36,464 bases of DNA from NCBI GenBank assembly GCA_011526105.1, contig WYAZ01000094.1, forward strand, positions 1 to 36,464, given 5' to 3'. The DNA is from Deltaproteobacteria bacterium. GTDB lineage: Bacteria; Myxococcota; Kuafuiibacteriia; Kuafuiibacteriales; Kuafuiibacteriaceae. Position numbers and translations under genes: made by a program. The notes below the pieces were generated by a model that made no database searches, was not told the origin of the DNA, and worked only from the letters and a program-made list of their open reading frames with translations. Of this stretch, positions 33,555 to 36,464 are shown piece after piece. Every line of letters begins with the position of its first letter. Position 1 is the stretch's first letter.

Positions 33555-36272
33555 ATGCTCAGCCGCTCTCGTCTCGCGGTCCATGGCGCCGCGTTCATGT
33601 TTGCGTCGCTCCTTCTTTTCCTCTCACTTCAGACTCGGGTGACGACGGGCCCCAGCGACACGCTCGCTCTGAGCGCGGCGGGCGTGGAGGGCGCGTTCGG
33701 CATCGGCGGCCCCAGCCTCTCCCTGGGCAACGGTCACGCCATCTCGGTGCGCTTTGAAGGCATGGGTCGCGAGGTCCAGTCGGCGTTTGCGCACGAAGAA
33801 GCACCGCGGAGCGTTGGGAACGAGATCCGGTACCCGCGCGCGACGGGTGTGGTCGAGTGGTGGCGCCGAGCTCAGCGCGGCCTCGAGCAGGGTCTGACCA
33901 TCGAGACTCGGCCGCCGGGCGACGGCCCGCTCACGGTCGCGGTCTCCGTGCAAGGTACCCTGCACGTCGCCGAGGCCGCTGATCGGGCAGCGCGCTTGGC
34001 CGACCAAAGCGGACAGATCATTGCCAGCTACAGCGGCCTCACTGTCCTCGACCGCGGTGGAGTGCCGATGCCCGCCTCGATGCGCGAGGAACGCGGTCGC
34101 ATCATGATCCGCGTCGATGACACGAACGCGCGTTACCCGCTGGTGATCGACCCGATTGTCGCGGTCGAGGAGGCCAACTTGGTGCTGCCGACGCGCGAGG
34201 CGCTCGACTACTTCGGCATCTCGGTCGCCATGTCCGCCGACGGTTCGCGCATCATCGCGGGCGCGTCCCTCGATGACACCGCCGCCGGCGTCGATTCGGG
34301 CAGCGCGCGGGTCTACGTGCGCAATGGCGCGAACTGGGCCCTGGAAGCGGACCTGATTCCGAGCGACCATGGGCCGAACCAAGCCTTTGGCGGAAACGTG
34401 GCGATGTCCGCCGACGGGACACGCGTCGCGGTGGGCCGAGCTGGACACGATCCCACCGCTGGTGCCCCGACCGAGGGTGGCTTTGTGGTGTTCTTGCGCG
34501 TGGGCACCACGTGGTCCGAAGAGGAATCGGTACCTGGGCCCGCCGACCCCAACATCCGGAACTGGCCCAGCTCGATGTACATGAGCGACGATGGCACGCG
34601 CGTCGTCTGCGGAACGCCCACCTACGTCACAAGCTGGGGCCACGCAGCCGTTTACGTACGCACCGGTGGCGCGTGGATCTTGGAGCAGTCGCTACCGGTC
34701 GGCGTTCCGCCGGGCGGCACCTACTGGGGCATGGGGGTTGCGATCTCCGGCGACGCTTCGCGCATCGCGATCAGCGTGCCCGGAGACGACCCGATAGTGA
34801 ACGGAAACGCGCTCACCAACGCGGGCACCGTGTACGTCTACCGGCGATCCGGGAGCACTTGGCTCTTCGAGGCCACGCTGGTCTCGAGTGAAGCGGACCC
34901 TAGTGAGGCATTCGGAAACTCCGCCGACAGTCTGGCCTTCTCTCGAGATGGCAGTCGCCTTGTGGTGGGTAGTGCGTTCGACGATCAACTCACCGTGCCC
35001 TATCGCGGAAGCGGAGTCGTCTTCGTGCGCACGGCGAACACGTGGACCGAAGAAGCCATTCTGATTCCACCCGGCGCCTTGACCGGTGACCATGTCGGCT
35101 TCTCGGTCGCCATCTCGGCGGACGGAACTCAGATCTTGCTCGGCGCCCCCAACGACACCATCGGCTTTGGTGGAGGACACGGGAGCGCTCATCTCTTCGA
35201 GCGCACCAACACCACTTGGAGTCACGTGGTCGGCTACACCGCGTCCGTGCCCGAGAACAACGCCCAGTTTGGCTACGACGTCGCACTCTCCGCCGACGGA
35301 ACACGTGCGGTGATGGGCTCTCCCCTCGAGACGGTGCCAAACGTCGCGGCTTGGGTCGGCTCGGTGCGCATCGTGCGTTTCGAAAACCAAGACGACAACG
35401 GCGCCTCCTGCAATGCGGCCAGCGATTGTCTCAGCGGCTTCTGCGCCGACGGAGTGTGCTGCGACACCGAATGCGGCGACAGCGCCGCCGACGACTGCGA
35501 GGTCTGCTCGATCGCGGCTGGTGGCACTACGGACGGAACCTGCGGTGCGCTCAGCGTGGCCACGGCGACGACCGTTACCTGCCGCGGTGCCGCCGGTGGC
35601 TGCGATGCACCCGAGGTTTGCAGCGCCCTCTCGACCGCGTGTCCTCCGGATCTACTTCAGGCGGCTACCTTCGTGTGCCGCGGCGCGCAAGGCGTGTGTG
35701 ACGTCGAAGAGGCTTGCGACGGAGCCACCCCCGATTGTCCGACCGATGTCTTTCTGGTGGACGGGACAACTTGTGCGCCGGCAGATATGTGCAGCGACGA
35801 GGACACTTGTGTTTCAGGCGTCTGCACGGAGGGAGCGTCTGTGGATTGCGACGACAACGACGCCTGCACCACCGACGCGTGCGGCACCGCGGGCTGCACG
35901 AACGACGATATCGACGGCTGCTGCAACGTAAACGCCGACTGCAACGACAACGACGCGTGTACGGAGGACTCTTGCAGCGGCGCCGGAGGCACCTGCACGA
36001 ACGCGCCGATTGCGGGCTGCGGCGCCGACGCGGGCACGCGTGATGCCGCGCCGGCCGACGCACGCCCCGCCGATGCGGCGGTGGCCTCCGACGCGAGCGT
36101 GACAAGAGACGCTGGGGTCCGCGTCGACTCGGGGCCAACCGAGGAGCCGACCGCCGATGAGGGCTGCGGCTGCACGTCCACTCGCCCGGCGCGCCCGAGC
36201 TCGTCGTCGCTTGCGACCGCGGCCGTCGTGCTATTGTTCACGGGTCTAAGCATCCGGCGGCGACGCCGCTGA
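33555..36272 (+). CDS. FG-GAP repeat surface protein with MYXO-CTERM tail
   Basis: A 905-aa exported protein. The ATG at 33555 gives a hydrophobic signal (GAAFMFASLLLFLSL) without lipobox. A beta-rich domain ending ARYPLVIDPIV (about 45-210) is typical of proteins that carry such repeats. Seven FG-GAP/integrin-alpha-like repeats follow (about 215-605), each with a core like FGISVAMSADGSRIIAGA, predicted to form a propeller with calcium loops. A Cys-rich region (about 610-815) with DDNDACT repeats comes next. An Ala/Asp-rich linker then leads to the tail EGCGCTSTRPARP, a hydrophobic helix and IRRRRR. That tail is the MYXO-CTERM signal, processed by a myxosortase and used for surface anchoring. 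An adhesive or surface role is likely. Confidence 0.9.
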   Translation: MLSRSRLAVHGAAFMFASLLLFLSLQTRVTTGPSDTLALSAAGVEGAFGIGGPSLSLGNGHAISVRFEGMGREVQSAFAHEEAPRSVGNEIRYPRATGVVEWWRRAQRGLEQGLTIETRPPGDGPLTVAVSVQGTLHVAEAADRAARLADQSGQIIASYSGLTVLDRGGVPMPASMREERGRIMIRVDDTNARYPLVIDPIVAVEEANLVLPTREALDYFGISVAMSADGSRIIAGASLDDTAAGVDSGSARVYVRNGANWALEADLIPSDHGPNQAFGGNVAMSADGTRVAVGRAGHDPTAGAPTEGGFVVFLRVGTTWSEEESVPGPADPNIRNWPSSMYMSDDGTRVVCGTPTYVTSWGHAAVYVRTGGAWILEQSLPVGVPPGGTYWGMGVAISGDASRIAISVPGDDPIVNGNALTNAGTVYVYRRSGSTWLFEATLVSSEADPSEAFGNSADSLAFSRDGSRLVVGSAFDDQLTVPYRGSGVVFVRTANTWTEEAILIPPGALTGDHVGFSVAISADGTQILLGAPNDTIGFGGGHGSAHLFERTNTTWSHVVGYTASVPENNAQFGYDVALSADGTRAVMGSPLETVPNVAAWVGSVRIVRFENQDDNGASCNAASDCLSGFCADGVCCDTECGDSAADDCEVCSIAAGGTTDGTCGALSVATATTVTCRGAAGGCDAPEVCSALSTACPPDLLQAATFVCRGAQGVCDVEEACDGATPDCPTDVFLVDGTTCAPADMCSDEDTCVSGVCTEGASVDCDDNDACTTDACGTAGCTNDDIDGCCNVNADCNDNDACTEDSCSGAGGTCTNAPIAGCGADAGTRDAAPADARPADAAVASDASVTRDAGVRVDSGPTEEPTADEGCGCTSTRPARPSSSSLATAAVVLLFTGLSIRRRRR

Positions 36273-36338
36273 CCGAGAGCGAAGACGCACCAACGGTTGG
36301 CAAGGAGTCTCGCACCTACACCCTATTGTTGGGGCGGA

Positions 36339-36372
36339 GCTAGTCCCCTGGAAACGTGGAGGCTAGCGAAAT
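36339..36372. repeat. Inverted-repeat arm, right (34 bp)
   Basis: Partner of the arm at 95-127, in inverted orientation; 32 of 34 aligned positions agree. It starts 66 bp after the stop codon of the last gene. A short perfect palindrome, CCAACGGTTGG, lies at 36290-36300 between that stop codon and the arm. Confidence 0.9.
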
Positions 36373-36391
36373 TCGGCGAGCAATCTTCGTG

Positions 36392-36464
36392 TCTGGTCGT
36401 CGCGCGAGGAGGGCGAATACTCTCTGTATTCAACCGACGAGAGCCAAAGGCGTCGCGGCGAGCA
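36392..36464. repeat. Terminal direct repeat, right copy (73 bp)
   Basis: Exact second copy of bases 1-73. If the molecule is circular, one copy is redundant and the unit length is 36,391 bp. No coding frame of note runs through it. Confidence 0.97.

Noticed and set aside
36339-36464. Integron attC site or insertion sequence at the join.
   Set aside because: The arms lack the attC core sites (GTTRRRY and its partner), there is no transposase frame, and I see no target-site duplication next to the arms.

Overview
The window is GC-rich DNA that looks like a member of the Myxococcota. The strongest sign is the last gene, which ends in a textbook MYXO-CTERM tail (a Gly-Cys-Gly-Cys motif, one hydrophobic helix, then five arginines), a sorting signal known from myxobacteria. 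Supporting signs are the many lipoproteins, the Asp-Ala-Gly-rich linkers behind lipoboxes, stand-alone hybrid histidine kinases and a sigma-54 (NtrC-type) activator. I see 23 protein genes and no rRNA, tRNA, CRISPR array, transposase, phage gene, partition gene or replication initiator.

The first and last 73 bases are identical, in the same orientation, and reach exactly to both window ends. The sequence is therefore either a closed circle of about 36,391 bp or a contig bounded by two copies of one repeat. Joined across that overlap, the ends form a 180-bp palindromic element with 33/34-bp inverted arms and nested hairpins inside.

Layout. 281-8533: a triple-PAS hybrid kinase, paralogous lipoprotein LP1, a probable secreted lysyl oxidase, a Cys-rich lipoprotein (minus strand) and paralogue LP2. 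8543-11255 (minus): a likely operon of a Cys4 protein, the looser paralogue LP3 and an LPP20-like exported protein. 11360-15392: a large lipoprotein whose middle resembles a BPI/TULIP lipid-binding fold, followed after one base by an NtrC-type regulator. 15396-22320: an unknown cytoplasmic protein, a D-aminoacylase-like amidohydrolase, a lipoprotein with a CehA/McbA-type PHP metallohydrolase domain, and a proton-coupled peptide transporter. 22451-33357: a CotH-type lipoprotein kinase, an FHA-kinase-receiver protein, LP4, a propeller-like lipoprotein, LP5, an RRM RNA-binding protein, a small lipoprotein and LP6. 33555-36272: a large FG-GAP surface protein with the MYXO-CTERM tail.

The theme is the cell surface: about 15 of 23 products are predicted to be exported, most as lipoproteins. 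Four (LP1, LP2, LP4, LP6) share a C-terminal signature C-x(5,6)-C-G ... C-x(11)-C ... G-x(2)-G-x-[LV]-x-E; LP3 and LP5 appear to be distant relatives. I do not recognise this family, and it is the best candidate for something undescribed. Several of these genes also carry a TAnnnT -10-like hexamer only 5-9 nt before the start codon, with no Shine-Dalgarno, which suggests leaderless mRNAs.
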